Shown one piece after another: positions 7,615 through 14,412 of a stretch of DNA of 52,538 nt. Source of the stretch: Gemmatimonadota bacterium. Lineage in GTDB: Bacteria; JAAXHH01. Each line of letters starts with the position of its first letter. The stretch's first letter is position 1. The notes below the pieces were generated by a model, which saw only the letters and a list, made by a program, of their open reading frames with translations, was not told the origin of the DNA and searched no databases. Made by a program: the position numbers and the translations under genes. The stretch covers positions 1 to 52,538 of the forward strand of contig JAPPBT010000010.1 of NCBI GenBank assembly GCA_026702745.1, given 5' to 3'.

Positions 7615-8739
7615 TTACGCGGTGGCTTCCTGCTTTTCCGGCGTGCCGTTTTCAACGTACTCGTAACGCGTGTTCCGCCGTCGCGGCGTGAATCCCGCGT
7701 CGCTGATGAGGCGCTCGATCTCTACCGTAGGCATCACGAAACTCGTGCCTCCGGCGCTGATGACGTTCTCTTCCATCATCGTGCTGCCGAAATCGTTCAC
7801 CCCGTAACCCAGGGCGATCTGCGCGATCTTGGGCCCCTGGGTCACATAGGACGCCTGGACATTCTCGATATTGTCCAGCATGAGCCGGGCGATCGCCACG
7901 GTGCGCAGGTAGTCGTACCCGGTCGCCTTTCGCGTGTCCGGCAGTTCCGTGCCCTCCGGCTGGAAGCTCCATGCGATGAAGGCGGTGAAGTAGCCGTCAT
8001 GACGGGCCAGAGACTCGTCCTGCACCTCCCGGACCCGCAGGAGGTGATTCAACCGGTGTTCGACGGTTTCCACCGATCCGAACATCATGGTGGCCGTCGA
8101 CTTCATGCCGAGGCGGTGGGTCAGGCTGTGGACGTCCAGCCATTCCTGCACCGTTTCCTTGCGGAAGGCGATGGCGTCGCGCACCTCGGTATCCAGGATC
8201 TCGGCGCCGGCGCCCGGGAGGGATTTCAGGCCGGCCGCGCGCAGGCGAATCAGCGCTTCCTCGACCGTGATTCTCGATATATGGGCGAGATAGACGATTT
8301 CCGCCACGGACAGCGAATGGAGATAGGCCGCGGGATAGCGCCGGGTGATTTCCGAGAAGAGCCGTTCGTAGTAGTCGATCTTCAGCTTCGGGTTCAAACC
8401 GCCCTGCATGAGGATTTCGCAGGATTCCGGTGTATCTCCGCCGACGCGGATCAGTTCCTCGACCTTTGCGAAGATCTCCTCGTCCGGCAGCGTATATCCT
8501 TCGCCGTCGCCCGGCGGGCGGTAGAAGGCGCAGAACTTGCACCGCACCCAGCACACGTTGGTGTAGTTGATGTTCCGGCCGATGTTGTAGGTGACCACCT
8601 GTTCGGGGTGCCTGGTCCGGCGCACGTGATCGGCCAGCATGCCCAGCTCGGTGACGTTCGGGTGCTGGAACAGTCGACTCCCGTCCTCGGCAGTCAGCCG
8701 CGTTCCGGACAGGACTTTTTGAGCGATATCGGTGATCAT
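7615..8739 (-). CDS. mqnC: Cyclic dehypoxanthine futalosine synthase MqnC (radical SAM)
   Basis: A 374-residue radical SAM enzyme. The cluster-binding CxxxCxxC is at Cys63, Cys67 and Cys70 in NYTNVCWVRCKFCAFYR. ILMQGGLNPKLKIDYY, SLPGAGAEIL and SATMMFGSVET are typical of the MqnC/MqnE/CofH group. MqnC cyclises dehypoxanthine futalosine in the futalosine menaquinone pathway. The adjacent second radical SAM gene carries the GGVNPKL and PGGGAEVFS signatures of MqnE, which supports the assignment of this one as MqnC. It starts 5 bp after the mqnE stop, so the two are certainly co-transcribed. Confidence 0.92.
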   Translation of the reverse strand: MITDIAQKVLSGTRLTAEDGSRLFQHPNVTELGMLADHVRRTRHPEQVVTYNIGRNINYTNVCWVRCKFCAFYRPPGDGEGYTLPDEEIFAKVEELIRVGGDTPESCEILMQGGLNPKLKIDYYERLFSEITRRYPAAYLHSLSVAEIVYLAHISRITVEEALIRLRAAGLKSLPGAGAEILDTEVRDAIAFRKETVQEWLDVHSLTHRLGMKSTATMMFGSVETVEHRLNHLLRVREVQDESLARHDGYFTAFIAWSFQPEGTELPDTRKATGYDYLRTVAIARLMLDNIENVQASYVTQGPKIAQIALGYGVNDFGSTMMEENVISAGGTSFVMPTVEIERLISDAGFTPRRRNTRYEYVENGTPEKQEATA

Positions 8740-8744
8740 GTAGG

Positions 8745-9983
8745 TTAACCCTGGCTCGGTGTCGCGGCGGCCTTCGCCCCGGCGACCTCTGCCCCGGCGG
8801 CCTCAGCCCCGGCGGTAGCCGCAGCGGTCTTTGCCTCGTTAGCCTCTGTCCCGTTGGCGGTCTCCATATAGGCCGGACGGATTGTTTCGGGCCGGTCGAC
8901 GATATGGTAGAGCGCGTCGCGTTCGACGGGCTGCCGCCCCGACTCGCTGATCATATCGAGCATCTGCGTGTGGGTCAGGGCCTGCATGCGGTCCGTGATC
9001 GGGTTTCGTGTGATCTCGTACTCCAGGACGCTGCCGTCCATGTCGTCCGCACCGTACCACAGCGATACCTGCGTCACCGCCGGGGTGTTCATGATCCAGA
9101 ACGACTTGATGTGGGGCACGTTGTCCAGCATGAGCCGGGCTACCGCGATCTCCCGGAGGTCCATCTGGCCGGTCGGTCCCGGCAGGTGCTCGATCGCCGT
9201 ACGTTCAGGATGCCAGGACAGGGGGATGAAGGCCAGCAGGCCGTTCGTCTCGTCCTGCAGTTCACGCAGTTTGATGAGGTGGTATACCTTTTCCTCCGTC
9301 TGCTCCACGTGACCGTACAGCATGGTGGCGTTCGACGGCAGGCCCACCTCGTGAGCGACGCGCGCGGTCTCGAGCCACTTGTCCGAATCCGACTTGGCCT
9401 GGAACAGTTCCTCGTGCACCCGTTCGCTGAAGACCTCGGCACCGCCGCCGGGCAGCGCGTCCACTCCGGCTTCTTTCAGGTCCACCAGGGTCTCGGCCAT
9501 GGACTTCTTGCCGATTCTCCGGATCTGCTCGAGTTCGATCATGGTATAGGCCTTGAGGGACACCCCGGGCCGGACTTCCTTGATCACCCGGACGATGTCC
9601 AGGTAGTAGTCGTAGGGCAACTTCGGGTTCACGCCCCCGACCATGTGGATCTCGGAGATGGGAATCTCGGCGTAGGTCTCCATGCGCTCCCGTATGTCGT
9701 CGGGCGATAGAACGTAGCCCTCGGGGTCTTTGGGCAGGGCGTAAAACGAACAGAACAGGCAACTCTTGTTGCAGATATTGGTGTAGTTCAGGTGCTGGTT
9801 GCGCACGAAGTACACCCGGTCGCCGTGCATGCGCTCGCGCACCAGGTTGGCCAGGTAGCCGATGGCGGGCAGGTTTCCGTTCCGGTACAGCCGCCTCCCG
9901 TCGTCGGCCGAAAGCCGCTCGCCCGCTTCGACCTTTTCGTGGATGTCTTGCAGTCCTGCTGCGGCAATCAATGCTTCGAACAC
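8745..9983 (-). CDS. mqnE: Aminofutalosine synthase MqnE (radical SAM)
   Basis: A 412-residue radical SAM enzyme with CxxxCxxC at Cys71, Cys75 and Cys78 (NYTNICNKSCLFCSF), then HMVGGVNPKLPYDYY and ALPGGGAEVFSERVH. MqnE joins the MqnA product to the adenosyl moiety of SAM, giving aminofutalosine. The start is GTG with GAGGAG 7 nt upstream; that site overlaps the stop of a possible 39-codon gene. The C-terminal 35 residues after YMETANG are an Ala/Glu/Gly-rich tail built on a 15-bp DNA repeat and unlike the family, so the tail is probably a slippage-derived extension. It is the first of three consecutive mqn genes. mqnB and mqnD are not in the window. Confidence 0.92.
   Translation of the reverse strand: MFEALIAAAGLQDIHEKVEAGERLSADDGRRLYRNGNLPAIGYLANLVRERMHGDRVYFVRNQHLNYTNICNKSCLFCSFYALPKDPEGYVLSPDDIRERMETYAEIPISEIHMVGGVNPKLPYDYYLDIVRVIKEVRPGVSLKAYTMIELEQIRRIGKKSMAETLVDLKEAGVDALPGGGAEVFSERVHEELFQAKSDSDKWLETARVAHEVGLPSNATMLYGHVEQTEEKVYHLIKLRELQDETNGLLAFIPLSWHPERTAIEHLPGPTGQMDLREIAVARLMLDNVPHIKSFWIMNTPAVTQVSLWYGADDMDGSVLEYEITRNPITDRMQALTHTQMLDMISESGRQPVERDALYHIVDRPETIRPAYMETANGTEANEAKTAAATAGAEAAGAEVAGAKAAATPSQG
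8773..8817 (-). repeat. 15-bp in-frame tandem repeat in the mqnE 3' end
   Basis: Three units (8773-8787, 8788-8802, 8803-8817) with the shared core GCCCCGGCGG encode the Ala-Gly-Ala-Glu tail of MqnE. Unlike several other repeats here, it does not include the stop codon. Confidence 0.75.
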
Positions 9984-9993
9984 AACCGTCTCC

Positions 9994-10113
9994 TCAAAAC
10001 GAGTCGTTCAGATTCAGCCGGCGGGCGCCTTCCACAGACGCCGACCCGCCATACACTTCCCTCATATAATGCACTTCCAGGTCCGTTTCCACAATAAGAT
10101 TCACCTCGTCCAT
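9994..10113 (-). CDS. Possible 39-residue protein between the VOC gene and mqnE
   Basis: A short frame MDEVNLIVETDLEVHYMREV... ending NDSF. The ATG lies 5 nt after the stop codon of the VOC gene, and the stop overlaps the GAGGAG that serves mqnE. That spacing is what a small translationally coupled gene would show. AGGGGG abuts the ATG without a spacer, and a GTG 12 nt later is an alternative start. I recognise no family. It could equally be an untranslated spacer. Confidence 0.25.
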   Translation of the reverse strand: MDEVNLIVETDLEVHYMREVYGGSASVEGARRLNLNDSF

Positions 10114-10120
10114 CCCCCTG

Positions 10121-11143
10121 TCAATCCTCGACGAGACCTTGCGCAGTCCAGCCGGGATCCGGGTCGCCGGCCATCGCCTTCCGAACATCCGGATCGGGTG
10201 CCCCGGCTGTACCCCAGTAATCCAGTGTCTCCGGCCCCCGTCGCCACACCGCGGGTTCGTGCGTTACTTCGTCTTCGATGTATACCAGGTCGCTGGAGCA
10301 TTCGATCACGTATCCGGCCGGATCCGTGTAGTAGCAGAAGATGTTGTTGCCCGGGCCGTGGCGCCCCGGTCCCCAGTCGGGTTCCCGCCCCAGGGCGCGA
10401 AGGTTGGAGATCCTTCTCATCACGGCGTCCACGCCGGACATCCCGTACGCGACGTGGTTGACCGATGCGTGATCCGCGCGGGTGAACACGATGGCGTGAT
10501 GTCTCCGGCCGCTTCGCAGGAAGACCATCCGGTCCTCGATCCAGTCCGAAACCCGGAACCCGAGCACATCGGTGTAAAACGCCACGATCTGATCGAACCG
10601 CGCCGTGTTGAGACCCACGTGGCACAACCGGCGGAGCCCATCAGACTCGTCGGGCGCCACGCGCTCGTCGGACCCATCGCGCCCGCCGGGACCATCGCAC
10701 TCGTCGGACCCATCACGCTCACCGGGTCCATCGCGCTCGTCGGACCCTCCGTTCGCGTGTCGGGTCACGGCGGCCGACAGCTCAATGCAGCGATTTTCCG
10801 GGTCCAGAAACCGCAACCCGTACCCGCCGCCCGGTTTGTCCAGGTCGCCCGGATGGGCCACGAAGGTGATTCCCCGGCCTTCGAGTTCGGTGGCCGCCGC
10901 GTCGACCGCATCGCATCCGTCCACGCTGAAGGCCAGGTGGTGCAGCCCGCGCCGTTCCGACGCATGCAGACTGAGAATATGGTGATCGGCCGACGCTCCG
11001 TGGAAATACTGCGCGTGCCGGCCCTCTCCGGTCGATCGGCCTTCTCCGACCGACAGGAGTTCCCAGGCCTCGATGTAGAACCTTGCATGGGACGCGATCG
11101 CGGGTGACAGCAACCCCACGTGGCGGATGTCCTGGATCTTCAT
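10121..11143 (-). CDS. Two-domain VOC protein, extradiol ring-cleavage dioxygenase-like
   Basis: A 340-residue protein with two glyoxalase/bleomycin-resistance (VOC) modules. The first begins IQDIRHVGLLSP, the second LRRLCHVGLNTARFDQIVAFYTDVLGFRV. The second carries a plausible metal triad as in type I extradiol dioxygenases: His in LCHVGL, His in SVNHVAYG and Glu in GYVIECSSD. Such enzymes open catechol-type rings, but the substrate is unknown. The modules are joined by an Asp/Gly/Arg/Ser linker encoded by a 36-bp repeat. The ATG overlaps the stop of the preceding gene (ATGA), indicating translational coupling; the longer upstream frame is rejected for that reason. Confidence 0.75.
   Translation of the reverse strand: MKIQDIRHVGLLSPAIASHARFYIEAWELLSVGEGRSTGEGRHAQYFHGASADHHILSLHASERRGLHHLAFSVDGCDAVDAAATELEGRGITFVAHPGDLDKPGGGYGLRFLDPENRCIELSAAVTRHANGGSDERDGPGERDGSDECDGPGGRDGSDERVAPDESDGLRRLCHVGLNTARFDQIVAFYTDVLGFRVSDWIEDRMVFLRSGRRHHAIVFTRADHASVNHVAYGMSGVDAVMRRISNLRALGREPDWGPGRHGPGNNIFCYYTDPAGYVIECSSDLVYIEDEVTHEPAVWRRGPETLDYWGTAGAPDPDVRKAMAGDPDPGWTAQGLVED
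10661..10750 (-). repeat. 36-bp in-frame tandem repeat (about 2.5 copies) in the VOC linker
   Basis: Units at 10661-10696 and 10697-10732 plus a partial third copy, each opening GCRCTCGTCGGACCC. They encode a repeating Asp-Gly-Pro-Gly / Ser-Asp-Glu linker between the two VOC domains. The length is a multiple of three, so the frame is kept. Confidence 0.8.
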
Positions 11144-11907
11144 CCGGGGAGTTCCCTCCGGTTCAGCTCGATCTTCAGGTCCCTGCGGATGTAGATTTCG
11201 ACGAACTCCCGCAGCCACACGTCCTTCGTCCTCGTGAATCGATCGATCAGTTGCTGACTTGGTCCATCGGTGAGGTAAACGATGCGCCACAGGTTGAGCG
11301 GTCGCGATTCACTGCCATCGACGGAATGCTCAACGTGAAAGAGCGGCTGTCCCTCGCTGGCCCGAAGCGGATTCCCTTCCCTGCCGAGCAGTTCCGCCGT
11401 CCCTATGAATGTGACGCGCTGCCGCCCGGGGTTGAGGAATACGCGTTCGAGGACCAACCCGTGCTCCGACGGCACAAGCCAGAGGCGCTGCCGCGAGCAT
11501 CGCACGAAGGATTCGGCGCCATCGGCCGAATCCTGCCGATTCCAATATTGGGAACTTCCTTGCTTAACTACAGAAGGGATATAGAGATCGGGCCGGAACG
11601 CCTTTTTTGTCTCCATGTCCCACAGCATGGTTCGGGTAAATGAGAGCGGTTTGCTCGTGCGGTAATAACGGGCCAGGGTCCTGTTGATATCGACGGGAGC
11701 CAGCTCGATTCGGGTGTTGCCCGGGTCGGTCCAGGCCCGTTCGAATTCTGTTTCATGCGTCGGTGGACTGACGGGTGCCACGGCTTCGCCCGGAACGCCG
11801 GCTTCGCCCGGAACGCCGGCTTCGCCCGGAACGCCGGCTTCGCCCGGAACGCCGGCGATTTTTGGTACGCAGGCGCCTTCCGCCTCGCCCGCTTTTTCGA
11901 GTTTCAT
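11140..11907 (-). CDS. Unrecognised protein with a Gly-Val-Pro-Gly-Glu-Ala repeat
   Basis: A 255-residue protein from the ATG at 11907; a TTG at 11979 would add 24 residues, and neither start has a convincing ribosome-binding site. Residues about 15-42 are four near-identical AGVPGE hexapeptides encoded by a perfect 18-bp DNA repeat. The remainder looks like a folded soluble domain, with YYRTSKPLSFTRTMLWDMETKKAFRPDLYIPSVV in the middle and LNLWRIVYLTDGPSQQLIDRF near the end. I see no transmembrane segment, signal peptide or known catalytic motif, and I do not recognise the family. Its stop overlaps the VOC start (ATGA) and it follows the permease gene, so the three are likely co-expressed. 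Confidence 0.65.
   Translation of the reverse strand: MKLEKAGEAEGACVPKIAGVPGEAGVPGEAGVPGEAGVPGEAVAPVSPPTHETEFERAWTDPGNTRIELAPVDINRTLARYYRTSKPLSFTRTMLWDMETKKAFRPDLYIPSVVKQGSSQYWNRQDSADGAESFVRCSRQRLWLVPSEHGLVLERVFLNPGRQRVTFIGTAELLGREGNPLRASEGQPLFHVEHSVDGSESRPLNLWRIVYLTDGPSQQLIDRFTRTKDVWLREFVEIYIRRDLKIELNRRELPG
11782..11853 (-). repeat. Perfect 18-bp tandem repeat, 4 copies, inside the unrecognised gene
   Basis: Four identical consecutive copies of GGCTTCGCCCGGAACGCC (11782-11799, 11800-11817, 11818-11835, 11836-11853). They encode the Gly-Val-Pro-Gly-Glu-Ala repeat. Perfect identity indicates recent expansion or active homogenisation; copy number is likely to vary between strains. Confidence 0.95.
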
Positions 11908-11986
11908 CCTTCGTGTCTCATGATTTGCGTCGCCGGTGCGGTCAGGGACTTCCCGATCTGGCTTCGGCGCTTCTACCAACCGCTTA

Positions 11987-12034
11987 CCGGTTGCGGGCCT
12001 AACGGTTTTCCCGGTTGCGGGCCTAACGGTTTTC
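11987..12034 (-). repeat. Perfect 24-bp tandem duplication of the permease gene end including the stop codon
   Basis: Two identical 24-bp copies at 11987-12010 and 12011-12034, each opening CCGGTTGCGG. The upstream copy holds the last codons Glu-Asn-Arg and TAG of the permease (stop at 12023-12025). The downstream copy repeats Glu-Asn-Arg-stop in the same frame. Confidence 0.92.
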
Positions 12035-13783
12035 CCGGCCCGTTTCGGGTGTTTTTACGTGGACGGTAACGATATCCGTGTCGTGGAACTGCTGGTGGCG
12101 GACGGAGGACGCGATATGCCGCAACAGCCGAAGCGAGACTTCCCGCTCCATCAACACGTCGTCGGGCCGGTCCGTCAGCAGTCCGATCCGGTCCTGAACG
12201 TTCTCCTCGCCCGCCGCGGCAATGAACTCAAGGACGGCGCCGCCGCTTTCCCTGCGCGCCTTCAGAAGCAGGCGCCGCCGCTCACTGCGCTCCCGGCCTT
12301 CGTCCTGCTCGATCAGCGTCAGCAACGTCTCCTCGCTGGCGGCGTCGAGACGGCCGACCATCTCCGGTCCCCAGCCGTTGCGGGTTGCGAACGCCTCGAG
12401 GAACGCCCTGATCTTCGGCAGCACGGACAGGTCGAGCTCCACTTCGATCCGGCTGCTGCGCGGGGCCGTCGCTTCCAGAAACAGGGTCATGAGGATCGCC
12501 ATGATACCTCCGGCCGTAATGCCGTTCGCCAGCAGGCCGCCGCCCAGCACCGCGAGCACCTCGGGGAACAGGAGGTCGTTCTGGCAGCCGACGCCGACCC
12601 AGAAGGCAACGCCGGCGATCAGCGCCTTGCGATGGTCGATCCCGCCCTGCACCACCTCGGTCATCCCGCGGACGAAGGTCAATGCGAGCACGACGGTCAG
12701 ATAGGCGACCACGACCGCGCTGGGAATTGCCAGGATCATGGCGAGGAACTTGGGCAGGAACGCCAGCACGATCAGCACGCCGGCGGCTATGATGCCCACG
12801 CGGCGGGCTGCGACCCCGGTCAGCTCAACGGTCGGTACGCTGACGCCGATGGTCTGAGTCGGCACGATCCCGGCAACGCCTGACAGCAGTTTGCCGATAC
12901 CGTCCGCCGTCACCGCACCCTCCACCGCCCGGTAGTCCACGGCTCTCGGCCGGCGCCACGACACGCGCTGGATGGCGACGGCACCAGTAATCGTCTGGAT
13001 AGCGCCGATGAGGGCCACGAAAGCGAAGGCAGGCAGCAGTCCCACGAAGGCCGATCCAAGGTCGTAACCGATACCCGGCCATCCGCCCTCCGGCAAACCG
13101 ATCCACGGAGCCCGGGCGATCAGGCCGAAGTCATAGAGACCCATCGATCCGCCGATGACCGACCCCACGATCACCCCGATGAGCGGAGCCCACAAACGCA
13201 GCGTGGCACCGGCGGTGAGGGAAATGCCGCCGATGACCAGACCCGTGGCCACCGCGGTGAGCGGTGCGCTTAGCGCGGCGTCTTGCGGCGCGTCGGCCAG
13301 GCGGCTGAACACGACCGGCAGCACGGTCGCCGGTATCAACATGTTCACGGTACCGACGATGGTCGGTGTGAGCAGCCGCCTGAACAGGGCCAGGCGCATA
13401 GATATCACGATCGGGACGAGCGACGATGCGACAACCAGGGTGGCGAGCAGCGCCGGACCGCCTTCGACGAGGGCACTGACGCAGACCCCGATAAAGGCTC
13501 CGGCGGGACCCATGAAGAGGAGGTATCCCGCACCGATCCGGCTGAACCTGACGGCTTGCAGCGCCGTGCAGATCCCACTTACGGCGACGGCGCCGAACAC
13601 GGCCCAGGAAAGGTACGCCTCGGTTCCGCCGCTGGCCCGGATGATGATGGTGGGGATGAAGATGATGCTTGTAATGCCGAGAACGACCAGTTGCAGGCCG
13701 CTTCCCAGAGACACAAGCGCCGGAGGATGCTCGTGGGGTTCGTATTGAACATTGGAAGCGCTTTGCGCGTCACGGCTGCTCAC
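12023..13783 (-). CDS. NCS2-type purine/uracil permease with a fused, degenerate RsbW-like C-terminal domain
   Basis: A 586-residue protein. Residues about 20-440 form a multi-pass membrane region of the nucleobase:cation symporter-2 fold. The family segment IVPTQTIGVSVPTVELTGVAARRVG corresponds to the canonical substrate/ion motif, and GCQNDLLFPE follows in a later helix. After the last membrane segment, residues about 445-586 resemble a GHKL/HATPase_c_2 (RsbW-type) domain, ending VSLRLLRHIASSVRHQQFHDTDIVTVHV. The N-box expected at SEExxxxxIEQ lacks its Asn, so ATP binding is doubtful. Transported substrate unknown; a xanthine/uracil-like compound is the family norm. The start is GTG with AGGGGAG upstream; an 18-bp palindrome lies just before it. 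Confidence 0.8.
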   Translation of the reverse strand: MSSRDAQSASNVQYEPHEHPPALVSLGSGLQLVVLGITSIIFIPTIIIRASGGTEAYLSWAVFGAVAVSGICTALQAVRFSRIGAGYLLFMGPAGAFIGVCVSALVEGGPALLATLVVASSLVPIVISMRLALFRRLLTPTIVGTVNMLIPATVLPVVFSRLADAPQDAALSAPLTAVATGLVIGGISLTAGATLRLWAPLIGVIVGSVIGGSMGLYDFGLIARAPWIGLPEGGWPGIGYDLGSAFVGLLPAFAFVALIGAIQTITGAVAIQRVSWRRPRAVDYRAVEGAVTADGIGKLLSGVAGIVPTQTIGVSVPTVELTGVAARRVGIIAAGVLIVLAFLPKFLAMILAIPSAVVVAYLTVVLALTFVRGMTEVVQGGIDHRKALIAGVAFWVGVGCQNDLLFPEVLAVLGGGLLANGITAGGIMAILMTLFLEATAPRSSRIEVELDLSVLPKIRAFLEAFATRNGWGPEMVGRLDAASEETLLTLIEQDEGRERSERRRLLLKARRESGGAVLEFIAAAGEENVQDRIGLLTDRPDDVLMEREVSLRLLRHIASSVRHQQFHDTDIVTVHVKTPETGRENR

Positions 13784-13796
13784 GGAACTCCCCTGG

Positions 13797-13814
13797 CCGG
13801 TATGCGCATACCGG
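13797..13814. promoter_or_regulatory. 18-bp perfect palindrome upstream of the permease gene (candidate operator)
   Basis: CCGGTATGCGCATACCGG reads identically on both strands and lies 14 bp before the permease GTG, just upstream of its ribosome-binding site. A weak promoter is possible, with TTGCCA upstream and TATGCG inside the palindrome. A dimeric repressor site is plausible. No regulator gene is adjacent. Confidence 0.45.
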
Positions 13815-13885
13815 TTTATCTAATGCCTGGCAATGCACGGAATCCACCGTGGAACGGACCTGGATTAAGCGGCGCTACGATGCGC

Positions 13886-14185
13886 TCAGCCGGGCCGTCC
13901 GGTCAACCAGTTCCATGGGCGGACGTGAGACTCGGCGAAGGTGCCCGCCTGGGCATAGGGACTGCCGTCGACGAATGACCGTGCCACTTCGATCGAGGGC
14001 GCCTCGAGCACGAGGACAAAACCGGTGACGGACCGGTCACCCTCGTTGAGCGTTTGCCCGCCATGGTGTATCGTCACATCGGGATGATGGGTGGGATCGT
14101 GAATGTAGGCGGCAAATGACTCTTGCAGACGTTGCCTTTCCTGTGCCATTTCTGCCTTATGTGTCGCTGAGACTACGAAAAACAT
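13886..14185 (-). CDS. YciI-like (YCII domain) small protein
   Basis: A 99-residue protein with the YCII-related ferredoxin-like fold: FFVVSATHKAEM at the start, VTIHHGGQTLNEGDRSVTGFVLVLEAPSIEVARSFVDGSPYAQAGTFAESHVRPWNW after it. The family shows a conserved His/Asp pair and the SPYAQAG-type motif near the C-terminus; its members are mostly of unknown function, with a few acting as dehydrochlorinase- or isomerase-like enzymes. The ATG at 14185 has GGGAGG 5 nt upstream, so the longer frame from 14224 is rejected. It precedes the permease gene on the same strand with a 102-bp gap. Confidence 0.8.
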   Translation of the reverse strand: MFFVVSATHKAEMAQERQRLQESFAAYIHDPTHHPDVTIHHGGQTLNEGDRSVTGFVLVLEAPSIEVARSFVDGSPYAQAGTFAESHVRPWNWLTGRPG

Positions 14186-14412
14186 GGATCCTCCCTTCCT
14201 GCCTGGATGCCCGTAGGACGGCACGAACCCTCAGGTAAATGAGGGCAGCCGGCAAAACCTGATTATGAACTGTAGTGCTAGACTATAAATGTTGTGTAAT
14301 TAAACTAAACCGGAAGGGTCCCGCAAGACTAAGTTGCGCTTGCGGACTCAGGATACGCCGGAACCGTAACCGGTGGATCGAAACGGGTCGTCCATCGCCA
14401 GCCTCGACCGGG
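14186..14412. other. Gap of 227 bp between UbiD and YciI genes
   Basis: No gene seen. The middle (about 14260-14310) is AT-rich compared with its surroundings, as expected for a minus-strand promoter before the YciI-like gene. I could not pick a convincing -35/-10 pair. Confidence 0.4.

Noticed and set aside
6901-8748. Plus-strand 615-codon frame opposite mqnA and mqnC
   Set aside because: It spans two real minus-strand genes and the gap between them, with no recognisable domain.
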